Assembly: GCA_026545765.1 (NCBI GenBank)
Contig: CM048841.1
Location: 98,599,352-98,663,351, forward strand
From: Plantago major
Lineage: Eukaryota > Streptophyta > Magnoliopsida > Lamiales > Plantaginaceae
Length of the DNA: 64,000 bases
Direction: 5' to 3'
Each line of letters starts with the position of its first letter. Positions within the stretch are counted from its first letter, which is position 1. Position numbers and translations under genes: made by a program. A model generated the notes under the pieces. It ran no database searches, had not been told where the DNA came from, and worked only from the letters and a program-made list of their open reading frames with translations. Below are positions 10,675 to 22,113 of this stretch, piece after piece.

Positions 10675-11263
10675 CAGGGGCGGACCTACGACCCGGGCAA
10701 GCCTAGGCTTTAGCACAGATTCCCCAGAAAAAAAATGGTTAATTATGTTTAAGTAGTGTAAGTTAACATATTGTAATCAACAAGTTTAAAGTTAATATAT
10801 GCTATGTAGCTCAATTTGTAACAACCTTATAAATTTTTAAGCCATTTTTCAACAACTCGGGTTCAATTCCTACCATCAACATTCCTTTTCTTATCATTTT
10901 AGCGTTTTTTTTAAAGCCATTTTTCAACAACCCGGGTTCAATTCCTACCATCAACATTCCTTTTCTTATCATTTTAGCATTTTTTTTAAAGCCATTTTTC
11001 AACAACCCGAGTTCAATTCCTGCTATATATCAACACTCTTTTTTCTTATCATTTTAGCGTTTCTTCTTCACATACATTTCGATGTGTATCATTAATATGT
11101 TCTCATTAATATACATTTTAAATTCATGATCACTTTAATTCAATTTATAACTACCCATCGACGAAAAATATATATAGAAAATACAAAAGAAATTCAATTA
11201 TTCAAAAAATTCTTGCGTCGTAAATTTAGCCCAGTGTCACAAATATTTCTGGATCCGCACCTG
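10675..11263. mobile_element. hAT-like MITE (CAGGGGCGGA ends), full copy
   Basis: 589 bp starting CAGGGGCGGACC and ending GGATCCGCACCTG, flanked by near-identical 8-mers atcagatg (10667-10674) and atcatatg (11264-11271). Copies at the equivalent position lie at 25190-25454 (cut by an LTR) and 46282-46806, so insertion preceded the array duplication. It encodes no protein. Its interior has a tRNA-like A/B-box segment, with the B-box half repeated. Confidence 0.7.
10841..11066 (+). repeat. 75-bp tandem triplication with a tRNA B-box-like motif
   Basis: Three units starting GCCATTTTTCAACAAC at 10841, 10916 and 10991 (period 75). Each carries GGGTTCAATTCCT or a close variant, which resembles a pol III B box. 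An A-box-like TAGCTCAATTTG lies just upstream at 10807. The copies at 25.3 and 46.4 kb have only two units. Confidence 0.8.
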
Positions 11264-12284
11264 ATCATATGCCAATGGAGTGAAATGGTTTCACATCTTC
11301 GAGATGGACCCTGATTTTACTACCAAAGAACATAAAGCAGTAAATGGGAGATTCTTGTTACTCCCCACAAAAGAGATTAGTCTACCGGTGTCATCTTCGC
11401 GCACAATGTGATCAATGAACTTGTACAAGTATGCATATTTGACTATTGACATTAACCAGTCCGTTTGATTCCATTTTAGATATTCTTCATCCGACATACT
11501 GTGTATTAAAGCTGTATCATTAGCCTTCTTGTCGAAGTGAACAATATAATGTTTGTTGTATGCTACTGCTGCATGTTTATATCTATGTAAATGATTCAGT
11601 TTTGGTTACTGGTTTTGAAATACTAAAGTTATAGAGAAGGAATTATCTATGAGATCAAACTTCAGTTTATGTCCAGTTTATAGCTGTGATCTGTGTACAA
11701 TTCGTTTACGTGTTTACTTTGTCTAGGTAATATGATAGGCAACACTTGGACCATCAAAAACAGATGCACTCTACAAGTAAACATCATGCTCTATACATAA
11801 TAAAGAAGCACATACAGGATGATGAAGTAGGAGACAATGTAGGTAAAGAGCCGGAGAAGATATGGTACAAAAGCTTATAGCAAGTCCGTCGGACTCATAA
11901 GATCATGGCAGATCATCTACGAAAAAGGTAGCACATTACCATCAGAACTATATACATAATTATGCTAACAGCAATCAAGTCTACATTGCATCAAAAGATA
12001 TTAAGCCTGCCTTACACAAAAGGTAGATTAGGCATGTAGAATTAGACCCAGTAGACTCGCAAAACAGGTGACAACCTCAGTCCTGTGCCAAATTCCTTAC
12101 CTGCACCCAAAACATAAATAATCAAATTAAAAGGCAGTATATATATATATATAGAAGTGTGTTCAAACAACAAATGAGAAAAATATTAAATCTTATTTCA
12201 GCAACTGAGAGGAAAAAACGATCTTACAAAATTCGATGGCCTCATAGATACAAGCAAGACGTGTCAAGTGAAAAGAATACTTAC
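11264..12284. other. Spacer 3' of M3, no supported gene
   Basis: From about 11490 the sequence matches the spacer found between P and M genes elsewhere (for example 20930-21800), including CTTCTTGTCGAAGTGAACAATATAATG. It lacks the tRNA-related retroposon present in the other spacers. The interval 11291-11497 has a 68-codon minus-strand frame (MSDEEYLKWNQTDWLMSI) that I do not recognise and whose coding status is doubtful. Confidence 0.4.
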
Positions 12285-14678
12285 ACATGTTATAATATTC
12301 GATGGCCAACTTACAAAATTCCATAAAACGATCTTTATTCAAGTATTGGGACATTTCACTAGGACTGAGAGGAGAGTTTAGAGGAAAACGCTTGTTAAAG
12401 TCGGGAACTACCTGCAAAAGATATGCAATTGGAGTTATGAGATCCCTAAAAGTAATGAGCAAGTCAGGATCATGTTGATATCAAACAATGAAAAACTATG
12501 TTCGTTTGTCGTATTTAATGTACAGTAAACGATCCACCAACTCCGTAGTCATGGATAGAATAAAAGGATCCTACCTACCATTAGAATTAAAAACCATACC
12601 TTATCGGATATTAAATATTCATTCAGCAACTGTTTTCAAGGAAAAAAGAAAAGTGCATTGTTAGTATACATCACATCACGAAAAAGGAAAAAGGAAGCAA
12701 CAAAACAATAACACCACACGAAAACAAGTGACTACAATTACTAGAGATAAATCCATCAATTATAGAAGTAAATTAGGATACGAATCCAGTACCATATAGT
12801 TCGAGATGATCCTGGGTACATGCACAAGTTAAAAGAGGTGATATCATACACTGGTACTATTGCAGCAATTTGCCAAATAATAGATCAGTAGTTCCCAATT
12901 TAACACAGAACATAGATGAGTAGTACTACTGCAGAGGCAACTTAATACATAGATGAGTAGTTCCCAATTTAACACAGAACATTACAACAACCATAAAGAG
13001 CAGTAGAATTTGGGTGAAAATTCAGCACAATATAAATCCATAGATGAGTAGTTAACACAGAATACGAACGAACAATAGTGGATAAATAGCATAATTGAAT
13101 TCAAGTACTTACACGGAAGCCTGTTGATGAATTGTTGGTCCCTCTTGTTCCGATTTTCCATTTGCTTTTTTAAGATGGCTTCCTTCTTCTCTTCCGGGAG
13201 ACTTTTAAAGCGTTTTGACAGTTTCCCTCTGTAGACACGCAAAATGTGTCGAATAAATTATTAAAATCATTAAACTTGATTTATCGTATTTTATTGGAAT
13301 TTTACCAAATTCTATTCCAGAATGGTACGGTAAATTAATCGATTTTAATACGCTCCGTTTATGGCCTATCAAATTGTGCCACATGCAAGTATGGAGCATT
13401 TTCGATTACTTCACAATAAAATCAATGTGAATACTCGAGAATCCTAGAGCCGACCAAATGCCGCAACGTCGGAAGGATGATGTTAAAACACACTCTTCAA
13501 ATAAAATCAAGAAAGGAAGAAGAAGAAAGTTCGACCAATTGGAGCTCGACACATCAATTGTGATGTAATTACTTAAGAAAAGGGAAAAGAATATAAAGAA
13601 AAGGGAGATTTACATTCTTACCCCTCTTCATAAAATATATTTTCATCCTTACCCCTCTTCACATCTATAAATAGAGATGATGGAGAAGGAGAAAAACATA
13701 AGAAGAAGAAGGAAAGAAGAAGGAAGAAGAAGGAAGAAAGAAAGAAGAAAGAAGAAGAAGAGCAAGTGCCCATCATCTTCGCAAGTTCCGCCATCCGCCT
13801 CGCAAAGTTCCGCCATTCGCCTTCAAGTTCAAGCTCCGCCGATCCGCCTTGAAGATCGAGCAAGTATTCAAGCCTCCTCTCAAGATCCGGCATCCGCCTC
13901 CCAAGATCCGCCTTGAAGATCGAAGAAACATTCAAGAAGTTCATCCGGGAATTGAAGAAAAGCAAAGTTTGATCCAAGAGTAAGCCCCTGCGCACTTGGA
14001 GAAACGTTATTGGAAGATCAACCGCCGCCAAGGAAGATCAAATCCAAAAGCCCAGCAAAAGCCCGAGCAACCTTCTTGAAGTTCTTCGCCAAAAGCAACG
14101 TTCGATCCAAGATCAAGCTGAGAAGCCCTTGAAGAAACGTTTCCGAAGGCCAAACTACCTCTACACAAAGATCAAAATCCCAAAAGCCATGAAGAAGTCC
14201 AAACAAAGTTCTTGAAGTTCTTCATCAAATTCAAGCCAAAAGCGACGTTAAATTCAAGATCAAGCTGAGAAGCCCTTGAAGAAACGTTTCCCAGAGGCCA
14301 AACTTCCTCTACAGAAGATCAAAGGTCGAATTCTGTGACGATCTAGAAGCGTTCTTCGTGGAGTTCATCAAATCCCCAAGAAGTTCGTCGTCGCTCGCAC
14401 TCCGAAGTTCATAATTCGATCCGAGATCAAGCTGAGAAGCCCTCGCATCGACGTCTGCCCGACTTTGAAGTCGTAAATCCTAAAGCGAAGAATTTGAAGA
14501 TCCAAGTTCGCCGCATTAGAATACTAGAATCAAAGGACTAGACTAGAGAATTGTACTCGCTTCAATCAAGATCAATAAAATTCATTTGTGCAATTTTATT
14601 TGCTACACCCTCTATAATCCTTATCCCAACGGCTTCTTGGAAACGAAGCCTTCCACTATTCAGAGGACATGAATTCCA
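12285..14678 (-). pseudogene. Array gene M3, degenerate and split by a solo LTR
   Basis: Recognisable parts are exon 3 (12411-12285, with SPLSPSEMSQYLNKDRFM), exon 2 (12629-12600, LLNEYLISDK) and exon 1, of which the 3' part is 13229-13113 (RFKSLPEEKKEAILKKQ) and the 5' part lies beyond the LTR from 14608. Exon 4 is missing. The frame from the ATG near 14669 meets a TAG after four codons. Exon 3 length is no longer a multiple of three, and the exon 1 donor has shifted. This is the most diverged M copy and the only one without a nearby P partner. The LTR target duplication CCCTC sits inside exon 1. Confidence 0.7.
13230..14607 (+). mobile_element. Solo LTR (TGTAGAC...TGCTACA), 5-bp TSD CCCTC
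   Basis: 1378 bp with TG...CA ends and a perfect 5-bp duplication CCCTC at 13225-13229 and 14608-14612. A TATA box (CTATAAATAG, about 13665-13674) and a polyadenylation-type AATAAA near 14574 give the usual LTR promoter/terminator order. Internal units with GATCAAGCTGAGAAGCCC recur at about 14115, 14265 and 14435. A related, inverted copy is at 41125-42225. No internal gag or pol is present. Confidence 0.85.
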
Positions 14679-15013
14679 TAGCTCCCAAATCCCTACAAAT
14701 TACAAAAGAGAATTTGTTTTTCTCTGCAAACTGACCCTCAACATTTAAATCTGTTCCTTTTTTATATGCGACCGTGATGGGCTAAAAATCTCACCAGCTC
14801 AACTCTATTCGACTCTGAGCTCGGTTAGCGTTTTAGACTTCTCACAACCCATTTGCCACTTTAAAATGGTGTTGACTTCGGATATTCAGCCCAATTAGCC
14901 TCAACTCGAGTCTCATGCCGAAGAACCTGATGTTATTTTTAATGAAGTTGTTGACGGTTTTCTTATTTAAACTATCTCCAACCCTATGAAACATAATGTA
15001 ACAATTTTATCTT
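14679..15013. other. 5' flank of M3, no gene seen
   Basis: Diverged version of the M-type 5' flank: GCTCAACTCTATTCGACTCTGAGCTCGG matches the similar string at about 10107 and 24650. No coding evidence. Confidence 0.4.
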
Positions 15014-15103
15014 TTGATCAAATATATTTATATGCATTTCCAAACTTATACATTAAAGTGTTTGTATTTCTACTACGTACCTTCCAATCGATGCACATAT
15101 CTT

Positions 15104-15337
15104 CTCATGAATTGTGCCAATACAAGTGCCATAAACTCTTTTGTGCATTATGTCCAGCATAATAGTGTTATGCATATAGACATGTGTCATCACTTCCTAA
15201 GAGAGTTAGCTGACTCAGGTGATATAGGTATAGAGCAAATTGATTGTGTACATCAACCTGCTAACCTGAATACTGACTCAGTTAATTATGAGAGACCTTC
15301 GGACTTTGAAAAGTTTCTCCTTATCTGCACTGTCTAA
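15104..15337 (+). pseudogene. Ty1/copia RNase H fragment
   Basis: The frame reads NCANTSAINSFVHYVQHN, then HIDMCHHFLRELADSG. This follows the copia RNase H C-terminal pattern (D-N-T-S-A-I ... Q-H-x-x-x-x-H-I-D-I-x-x-H-F-I-R-D). The following LADIFTK-like segment is mutated (QPANLNTDSVN). No LTR or other pol domain is adjacent, so it is an isolated relic. The level of decay suggests age. Confidence 0.6.
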
Positions 15338-15589
15338 ATAAACCAGAAACAAGTGTTGCCATAATACCACTGGTAAACACTGAAGATTGCATGTGGTATA
15401 TAGGTCTGTATTAGGTTGTAAACTTGTTCTTATCTTATGTTTCTTCTCACTTCCTTTGATTATTAACTGTTTGTTGTGGTTTTTGGTCATGTCAGGGGCT
15501 CTCTCTACAAAATGCTTTATGTAAGTAATAGAAAACTCTTCATGTTAGACCAAGTGCTTTGTGTATTGGCTTTTTATATCTAGTGTTAA

Positions 15590-15676
15590 TCTGGGGTGAG
15601 TGGACATGGATCTTAGATGATTGTCCATCTCAATGGGTCGACCGTGGGGTGGCTAGTCTTCATCTGCCAGGTCTCA
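15590..15676 (+). repeat. Unidentified fragment shared with 54.3 kb
   Basis: Encodes WILDDCPSQWVDRGVASLHL. A nearly identical segment lies at 54337-54412 (WILHDCPSQWVDRGVASLHL). I do not recognise the protein. At 54.4 kb the similarity stops exactly where a CACTA terminus begins, so the fragment predates that insertion. Confidence 0.5.
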
Positions 15677-15824
15677 TGGTCAAGATGACTTTTGGTCCAA
15701 TGTATGTGGATTCGACCGCAATTAGCAAAATCGTCGAGTGGTTGAAACACATTTGATTGTTCTCATGGATTGGGCATGATCACCAATTCATGGGCCATAA
15801 ACGAGGCCATATCAATATTTGGAC

Positions 15825-16633
15825 TAAATTCTGAACTGGACCAAGATACCAAAATTTACCAATACATTTGTAATATGAAAAAAAAAAACACTTAAGAGAG
15901 AAACACCTATAATATTATTAATTAAAATAATATTAAATAAAATAGTACACAAATACTGCTAATTGAGAATAGAACAACACTTGAGAGAAAATATGAAAAC
16001 AAATAAATAATTATTAGAAAAAGAAAATAGAAACAAAAGAAAAGGAGAAAGAAAATGCAATCAAGAGAAGAAAAGAAGAAATAACAGAACATAACTTAAC
16101 AGAATGGCCAAAATATTAGAGCAATAAAAGAAAAGAAAAGAAAAGAATTAAAATGATTTTATAAAAGAAAAGAAAATGGGATCATATCAGACCCGTGTGA
16201 TCAATCAGACGGTAATGAGATGCAATTTGCGTCTCATTAGCGTCTGCAAAATCATCAAACCTCCATCAATGGTTTGATGGAGTTGGTCTAAATGAATACT
16301 CTATAAAGAAATAAACTCTCTATAATAATAAAAATTTACGGTCCCAACTTGTGCATAAATGCTTTTAAAAAAACTATATTTAGAAATAAACTCTTTATAA
16401 TAATTTTTTTGACGGTTTCAACATATTAATATACAGAGTTTTTACTGTAGCTGAAAATTCCATAAATGGGCCAGGCCGTTTTGTGGAAGGATCAGACTTG
16501 CTTGGCAACGGCCTGTAACGTACATTAAGCCCAAAGCCATAGTTTAGTAGCGTAAGCCCAGAAACAACAAGGTAGGGTGATTCCATAAGTGGTGACATGA
16601 CAATTTCACAAATCACAATTTCACCAGAAAATA
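15825..16633. repeat. Duplicated 5' flank of P2
   Basis: Matches 33600-34370 upstream of P3 (for example GGACCAAGATAC, AAGCCCAAAG and the poly-purine stretch between). It carries no gene. It is the ancestral upstream region of the P-type genes and is interrupted at 16634 by a 1.9-kb insertion absent from P3. Confidence 0.65.
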
Positions 16634-17001
16634 TAGGGATATGTTAAACGCAAAACACCTTTTATTAAACGTATAACACTTTTTTATATATTGTAAAAGG
16701 CCTTTTAACTGATAAAAATATAGAATTAGTCTCATTTTTCGAAAAAATTCTCAAATTATCACATTTCAAAAATATATAAATGTATATACACTACGGTATC
16801 ATAACACATCAAAAATCAATGTCGTACAATCATTAGCCATATTATGCCGATAATGCAGAAGTATAATTTTTTTAATTTGATATTTATATTGTTTATAATT
16901 ATTTTATTGCGTTCATATATTTAAATTAACTAATATTTCACCAAAAAAAAATTTTTAAAAAAAGGACCAAAAACATGTTTGGTATCCCTCAAGGCTGTCG
17001 T

Positions 17002-17911
17002 TAGGGCTGAGCATAAACGAGACCGGACCGAAAAACCGACCCGAACCGGACCGAAAAATCGGTTTTCGGGCCAGCCCTAAACTATTCGGTCCGGTCCTCG
17101 GTCCTAGAAATTATGAAATTTCGGTTTTCGGTCCGGTCCGGGCCAAAACCCGAAAAACCGCGATCCGGACCGAACAGAACCGATTAGTGTGTGTGTATGT
17201 GTATATATATATATATATATATTCTTTTATAATATCATCTCCTAATTCCCAAAGTAAAACCCTAGCCCCCAATCCCAACCCTCTCATCCAAACCCTCTCC
17301 TTCCTCCGCCCCAACTCACCTCCGCCTCCGTCCACCACTCTGCCGCCTCCGCGTCCACAGCTCCGCCGCCTCCGCCTCCACTGCTCCACACCTCCGCCTC
17401 CACCCCTGTCCACGACGCCTCTCTCCGCCTCCGCCTCCACTGCTCGGCCTCCGTCCACCACGCCTCCACCTCCGCCCCCATCATTGAAAGAGAAGAAAAG
17501 GGGGCTGAGCATGAAAAGAGAAGGGGAAGAAAAGAAATGAGATCTGGACAGTTTGTACACTTTTGGGATTTCCCATAGCATTAACTTTTTTAGAAGATTT
17601 TAGAAGGGAAAGTGGCAGATTTTTGGAAAATTAGAAGGGACTAGCTAGCTATGGAAGCTACTGACGGGAATCTTCATCCAAAATGTTCTTTGTTTTTTAT
17701 TCTCTTCCATCTCTTTTTTTTCTTAATTTTTTATTTTTCTAAGTTTAATTCGGTTTTGGCCCGAACCGAACCGAAATTTTCGGTTCGGTCCGGCCTAGGA
17801 CCGACCATAATTCGGTCCGGTCCTCGGGCCAAGGAAAACCTAAATTTTCGGGTCGGTCTTTTTTCGGGTCGATCTTGGTTCGGGCCGGTTCGGGCCCGAT
17901 GCTCACCCCTA
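17002..17911. mobile_element. hAT-type element, TAGGGCTGAGCA family, copy 1
   Basis: 910 bp from TAGGGCTGAGCA to TGCTCACCCCTA with an exact 8-bp duplication GCTGTCGT at 16994-17001 and 17912-17919. The subterminal regions are packed with CGGTCCGG/CCGGACCG-type inverted motifs. The centre (about 17220-17480) is a C-rich, proline-coding-like stretch (CCTCCGCCTCC). No transposase. Open frames over this stretch are compositional. Confidence 0.88.
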
Positions 17912-17924
17912 GCTGTCGTAATAG

Positions 17925-18068
17925 CCGTCTGGGGCTGCCAACCAGCCCGTCTGGCAGCCTTGAGGGCTTCCAGGCGGGCTGGTCTCGCAGCCCTCAAGGC
18001 TGCCAGACGGGCTGTTCTGGCAGCCCTCGAGGCTGCAATACGACCCGTTTGGCAGCCTTGAGGTCTAC
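17925..18068. repeat. GC-rich interspersed direct and inverted repeats
   Basis: Variants of GGCAGCCTTGAGG and CCCTCAAGGCTGCCAGACGGG alternate in both orientations across about 140 bp, in otherwise AT-rich DNA just right of the nested hAT element. They can fold into stacked hairpins. Confidence 0.7.
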
Positions 18069-18600
18069 CAGAATAAATTTTGTCGGTTTCGTGTGTTTTT
18101 TTCGATTTTTTAAGTAATTAAAAATATTGTTTTACTGTGTATTATTTGATTAAATTTTTTTTTCTTATTTATAACATTGCTCTTAAATTTTAATTATGTT
18201 TGTTTTAAGATCATAATCAACTTCGTGTTCTTCAATTATGTTTGTTTGAAGATTCGAAGACAAAGATGTATGTTAGAGAATTTTATGTTTGTTTGAAGAT
18301 TCGAAGACAAAGATGTATGTTAGAGAATTGAAATGCATAAATAAAAATGTTTTTGGATAAAATTACCTTCGTGTTATAAAATTAATTCGAATAAACTTAT
18401 TTGATATTTTTTAGGTACAATATTAATTTTTTCAAATTATTGAACTATTTTGTAAATTATAATAATAGTATTATATGCAATATGTAAAAATTTATTCTGA
18501 GTTTAATAAAAAGTATTATGCCTTTAGTATTCCTGAAAATATATTTGTAGTGAGAAGACGAAACGAATTCCCTTTTCGACTTTCTAGGGTTTGGTGAGCT

Positions 18601-20479
18601 ATGGAAGCCATGTCCGCTGAAGAGAAGAATTCAAATTTCCGTGCGGCTATGGAATCCATGTCCGGTGAAGAGAAGACTGCTGCTACGATAGAAATTTTCC
18701 GTGACTATGGCGCATAGAGAGAAAGTGGAGAAAAGATTTAGAAGTCTCCCGGAAGAGAAGAAGAAGGCCATCTTAAAAAAGCGACTCGAAGAGTGGAGGA
18801 AGAAGGACAGTTTGCGAGAGTGGGAGAAGAGGGAACTTGTGAGCATTTTACATACATTCTGCTCTTTATCAACAATTGATCCCTTAATTGAATTCAATTC
18901 AATTCTGCTCTTTTTTTTTTTTATGGTTCGTTCTCTCTGTTAAATTGGGAACTACTGATCTGTGGATTGTTGTGTTCAATTGTGTTTACCTAATTGAATT
19001 CTATTCTGCTCTTTTTCGTCCTTCTAATGTTCTGTGTTAAATTGGGAAATACTGTTCTGTGGATTTGTTATGTTCAGTCTTTACCTAATTGAATTCAATT
19101 CTGCTCTTTTTCGTCCTTATCAGGCCTTCTCTGCTCTTTATCAACAATTCAATTCTGCTCTTTTTCGTCCTTCTTATGTTCTGTGTTAAATTGGGAACTA
19201 GACTACTGTTCTGTGAATGTGTTCAGTTTTTACCTAATTGAATTCAATTCTGCTCTTTTTTCATTGTTGTTATGTTTTGTCTTAAATTAGGAACTCATCT
19301 ATTGATTTGGTTGCCTCTGCAGTAGTAATAAATTTTCTGTTGAATTCTATTTTTATCTTATACTGTGATGATGTGCTGAAATTGAACATGCCTTGCACAC
19401 CTTACCATGATTTTGTTATTTAATTCTCCTTTTCTTTATCCATCCTACTTCTCGTGGTTAAAGGAGGTCGATATGTATCAGATTTTATTGACTATATAGT
19501 TGTACATTGCATAAAGCCCTTGCTTTGCCTTTCCCTGTGCCTTTTGCTCTATCCCGGAGTGGATTCTATCCCGTCCAGATATGGCTTTCTCTTAATTCTT
19601 TGTTATTAATCGACTAATTGCTGCAATAGTATCACTGTATGATATCACCTCTTATAACTAGTGTATATAGTATGTCTATAAGTTTCTCTTTTGCAACTAC
19701 CTAGGATCATCTCGAACTATATGTATCCAACTTTTATGACTTACATAATTGATGGAAGTATATGTAGTAATTTTAGTTAATTCTTTTGGTGTGGTGTTAT
19801 TTTTTTTGTTGGATCCTTTTTCTTGATGTTTACTAACAATGCTCTTTTCTTCTTCCTTGAAAACAGTTGCCGAATGAAAAATACATATCCATTGAGGTAT
19901 GGTTTTAATTCCAATGGTAGGATTCTTGTTACTTTACATGAATATGGAGTTGGTGTCTCGTTTATTGTACATCAAATATGACAAACTTACCTAGCTTTTC
20001 ATTGTTTGATATCAACATGATCCTGACCCTGCTCATTACTTTTATGGATCTCATAACTCCACTTGCATACCTTTTGCAGGGAGTTATTGGAAGTAAAGAG
20101 TATTTTCCCTTCGGCTCTCCTATTAGTCCTAGTGAATGTTCCGAATACATGAAGAAAGATGAATTTATGGAATTTTGTAAGTTGGCCATCGAAAGCTATA
20201 ACATAGAGCACGTAAGTGTTCTTTTCACTTGACAATTTATTGCTTGTATCTATGAACAATGTTGTAATCATGCGCCTTCATTTTTAGCAGCATTCAAATT
20301 TCGAGCCCGTGGCTGTTGAGGACTTGCATACTTATGGCCTTAGTATTATGCATCATGAAATGACATTCACTGCCAGGGATGCTAAAGACCCAAATGCTGC
20401 TAGGCTGACTTTTGAGGCGGATGTTACACGAAACATACATGATGAAAAGAAAGTTTTGTATTGCAAGTGCAAAGAATGA
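18601..20479 (+). pseudogene. Array gene P2, frameshift in exon 1
   Basis: Exons: 1 at 18601-18838 (starts MEAMSAEEKNSNFRAAMES), 2 at 19867-19896 (LPNEKYISIE), 3 at 20080-20211 and 4 at 20288-20479 (ends CKCKE, stop). Exon 1 is 238 nt. Alignment to P3 shows a 2-bp deletion at about 18703 (TTCCGTGACT against TTCCGTGCGACT), which breaks the frame. An internal ATG at 18701 restores the frame for REKVEKRFRSLPEEKKKAI onward, so a shorter protein of about 130 residues is possible. Exons 2-4 are clean. The promoter side carries the 16634-18534 insertion. It converges on M4. Confidence 0.65.
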
Positions 20480-22113
20480 AGTCTTGCTGTGCAAGGTAAA
20501 CTAATTAGAATTGAGAGCCAACATTTTTTTTTAGCTTTTTCTTATGAATCATTTCCTCCTGTACCTTGATGTAATTCTCTCTCTTTGGATTAAAAAAAGG
20601 CACTCTCTTTCTTGGCGATTATTAATTGCATGATTACTGTAGGCGTGGAGTATTTGCTACTTTTTTTAAATTTATAATGATGACATATTGTATCTTTAAT
20701 GAACTTTAATGGAGAATTTTTTTGTATTATACTGTATTCATTCATTCTTAGTTATTTCGCTTGTGAAATACTACCATTGTTTCATGCTGCGCCTTTGTGC
20801 AAGGGAAGAAACTGAAGTTTGATCTCATAGTCGTCTATAAGTATATCGACACCAGTTCTTTCTCCATGACTTCACTATTGGTTCCATTTTCAAGTACTCT
20901 TCGTCCGATGTACTGAATAGCTGTAAAACTAGCCTTCTTGTCCAAGTGAACAATATAATGTCCAAGTATGTTTCTTATTTTTGTACATGGTTTTCAGTTT
21001 TAGCTACAGGTTTTGAAATAGTTAAGTTATGGAGAAGCAACTATTCTCATTGTGCTGTCGATATAGTATTTATATAGTCTACGAAATCAAACTTCAATTT
21101 CCAATGACAACGAATCACAGCTCAGTTGGTAAGACGCTTATCCTCCAACCAATAGGTCAGGGGTTTGAGTCACATTTGACGTTTCAGAAAAAAAAAAAAA
21201 AAAAAAAAAAGAAAAAAAAGAAAAAAAAAAAGCAATTTCCAGTTTATAGCTATGTTCTGTGTAGATAATTCACTTGCATGTTTACTTTGTCAAGGATTGT
21301 ATTTTATCCAAGATAGCGTCTTTAACTCTTTAGGAAGCATAATTAATATGACAGGCAGCACTTAACCATCAAAACAGATGCACGACACAAAGTGAACAAT
21401 TGTGTTCATGCTCGATAGACAATGTAGGTAAAGAGCCCGACAAGATATGGTATAAAAGCTCATAGCAAGTTCGTCTGCCTCGTAAGATCATAGCAGATAA
21501 TCTATAAGAATTCAGAACTATAGTTATGGTAACAACAGTCAAGTCCATCGCCTCAAAAGAGAGTGCTTTTTATTTCTATGTCGAAAGAGAATGACTCTTC
21601 GTCCGACGTACTGAATAGCTGAAGAACTAGCCTTCTTGTCCAAGTGAACAGTATAATGTCTATTGTATGCTACTGCCAAGTATGTTTCTTATTTATGTAC
21701 ATTGCATTAGGCATATAAAATAGACCCAGTACTCCAGTAGACTCGGAAAACAGGTGTTGAACTCAGCCCTACGACAAATTCCTTACCTGCACCCAAAACA
21801 TAAATAATAATCAAATTAAAAGGCAGTTAATATGTAAGTGTGTTCAAACAACAAATGAGAAAACAAAGTATGTTCAATAAAATCCTAAAACTCAACTAAA
21901 CCTCCACAAAACACATGCTAAGCCAACAGGTACTGGTATCAACTATGAACCATAATCATGAAATTAATAATCGCCACCAAAGAGAGTGCTTTTTTTTCCC
22001 TCTATCAAAAGAGAGTGAGTTACATATAGGAAATTGGAGGAAATGATTCATAAGAAAAAGGTAATAGAACTTCGTCTCTCAATTCTAATTAGTTTACCTT
22101 GCACAACAAGACT
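20480..22113. other. P2/M4 convergent spacer
   Basis: Non-coding, shared with the other P/M spacers. It includes the shared 3' sequences of both genes and one tRNA-related retroposon (21105-21231). On the M side the segment 21784-21808 reads, on the minus strand, as a further acceptor and short exon (GGGTGCAG then GTAAGGAATTTG), probably a 3' untranslated exon. Confidence 0.45.
21105..21231 (+). mobile_element. tRNA-related short retroposon, P2 copy
   Basis: Same unit as at 5010, with A-box-like AGCTCAGTTGG and B-box-like GGGTTTGAGTC (one change) and an expanded A-tract broken by two G residues (21188-21231). It occupies the identical place in the P/M spacer, so it was copied with the array rather than inserted afresh. 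Confidence 0.65.

Larger units (their letters stand above)
16634..18534. mobile_element. Unclassified 1.9-kb insertion 5' of P2
   Basis: Compared with the P3 upstream region (about 34370), P2 has extra DNA from 16634 to 18534, flanked by GAAAATA on both sides (16627-16633 and 18535-18541). The left end, TAGGGATATGTTAAACGC, resembles the inner terminal repeat of the hAT-type element in M1. The right end is only weakly complementary. A second hAT element is nested inside at 17002-17911. Confidence 0.5.

Noticed and set aside
13618-14031. 137-codon ORF on the minus strand near 13.8 kb
   Set aside because: It lies wholly inside the solo LTR and reads through its GAAGAA-rich stretch.
17111-17581. 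156-codon minus-strand and 117-codon plus-strand proline/glycine-rich proteins
   Set aside because: Both cover the same C/G-biased trinucleotide stretch inside a hAT element. The frames are compositional and have no domain.
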